From Mycolicibacterium gilvum (GTDB taxonomy: Bacteria > Actinomycetota > Actinomycetes > Mycobacteriales > Mycobacteriaceae): DNA of 64,000 bases. The notes under the pieces were generated by a model. It had not been told where the DNA came from, did no database searches, and saw only the letters and a list, made by a program, of their open reading frames with translations. Within the stretch, counting starts at the first letter, position 1, and every line of letters begins with the position of its first letter. The translations under genes and the position numbers were made by a program. The stretch covers positions 5,084,001 to 5,148,000 of the forward strand of contig NZ_UGQM01000001.1 in NCBI RefSeq assembly GCF_900454025.1. Reading direction: 5' to 3'. Below, in pieces: positions 63,495 to 64,000 of this stretch.

Positions 63495-64000
63495 TTGTCC
63501 CAAGCCGTGGAGTCGGACCCCGAAGACCAGGGCAACGAGCCGCCCGAGATCAACTTCGACGAACACCTGCACCCTGCGCGCCCGCGCTCGCTGCGGTTCC
63601 GTCCGCGTGTGCGCACGCCGTTCACCCGCAGGTCACTGTCCAGGGACGGATCGCCGACCGGAGACAACCCGGCGTACGTGTCGTGGTTGATCAGCCAGTC
63701 GATGCTCGCGGACGCGAACGAGATCAGCCAGCAGTTCTCCGGGCAGGGTTCGATGTGGCAGAACCCCTATGCGACGCCGAGCGCGCGCGGGGCCGTCGAG
63801 ACCGCGTCCGTGTGGTTCACGGCGTATCCGCTGTCGCTGATCACGAGGTCCAACGAGTCCTTCCTGAAGGCGATGGCCGACGCCGACATGTGGAAGGCGT
63901 TCGCCGAGATCGGCATCGAGGCCGTGCACACCGGACCGGTCAAACGCGCCGGCGGCATCTCCGGCTGGGAACTCACGCCCAGCGTGGACGGTCACTTCGA
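63495..64000 (+). CDS. N-terminal part of a large protein, possibly glycoside-hydrolase-13-like (runs off the window)
   Basis: A frame open to the end of the window (168 residues seen). The first 60 residues are acidic/basic and disordered-looking; then NPAYVSWLISQSMLADANEI, SVWFTAYPLSLITRSNESFL and IGIEAVHTGPVKRAGGISGWE appear, a pattern I associate with large alpha-amylase-superfamily proteins of actinobacteria, though without the catalytic region this is weak. TTG 63495 follows GAAGGCGGAA and is the best start; GTG 63507 is the alternative. Confidence 0.55.
   Translation, partial: MSQAVESDPEDQGNEPPEINFDEHLHPARPRSLRFRPRVRTPFTRRSLSRDGSPTGDNPAYVSWLISQSMLADANEISQQFSGQGSMWQNPYATPSARGAVETASVWFTAYPLSLITRSNESFLKAMADADMWKAFAEIGIEAVHTGPVKRAGGISGWELTPSVDGHF

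Overview
The window is high-GC actinobacterial DNA, and gene content and order point to a fast-growing mycobacterium (Mycolicibacterium-like). From about 3.8 kb to 62.4 kb the genes follow, in reverse orientation, the order I remember for M. tuberculosis Rv0812 down to Rv0756c. The series runs from an aminodeoxychorismate-lyase-type protein, a YgfZ-like protein, DUF3073, purM and purF through purL, pepC, DyP and encapsulin, purQ, purS, ptrB, purC, purB and purD, to the aldA operon, the CYP123/CYP51/ferredoxin/adhB run, HIT, phoR and phoP. This assignment rests on recalled families and synteny, not on any search.

Layout. 0-3.7 kb: a lipoprotein fragment, a tandem TetR regulator, a family 3 solute-binding lipoprotein and an intact IS630-type insertion sequence with TA target duplication. 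3.7-37.3 kb: a mostly minus-strand core carrying eight de novo purine genes (purM, F, L, Q, S, C, B, D) separated by unrelated genes. These include the DyP/encapsulin nanocompartment pair, an intact S9 oligopeptidase, an amino-acid permease, and a RelZ-type fusion of a DUF429 domain with a (p)ppGpp synthetase. 37.4-58.4 kb: a redox and lipid/sterol region with four cytochromes P450 (CYP125-like, CYP123-like, CYP51, and one unassigned), a 3Fe-4S ferredoxin, six short-chain dehydrogenases/reductases counted with the HIBADH-type enzyme, an NDMA-dependent-type alcohol dehydrogenase, an LLM oxidoreductase, an acyl-CoA ligase and three TetR regulators. 58.5-64 kb: a small secreted protein, HIT, phoPR, a repeat protein, tRNA-Thr(UGU) between two HNH nuclease genes, and the start of a further large gene.

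How the genes connect. Purine synthesis sits in several short transcripts. Many promoters show a TANNNT -10 element ending 6-8 nt before an ATG or GTG, the leaderless pattern known in mycobacteria. The P450 region has two regulator-centred divergons, each with a pair of similar palindromes: GGACAYGTGTCC around the aldA/TetR intergenic region, and a GATCGATC-cored palindrome around the TetR at 54.0-54.6 kb. The CYP51, ferredoxin, NTF2-like, AdhB and SnoaL genes run head to tail and probably act on sterol or terpenoid-like alcohols, with mycofactocin-type redox chemistry implied by the AdhB and SDR subfamilies.

Most distinctive items: a MerR-type promoter (19-bp spacer, 8-bp dyad arms) before a PPOX-fold gene; an SDR whose only usable start appears to be ATT overlapping the previous stop codon; an orphan EspA/EspE-like type VII secretion substrate; two divergent HNH genes flanking a tRNA; a palindromic repeat family with a perfect 24-bp-arm copy; and an insertion sequence whose transposase stop codon is completed by its own TA target duplication.
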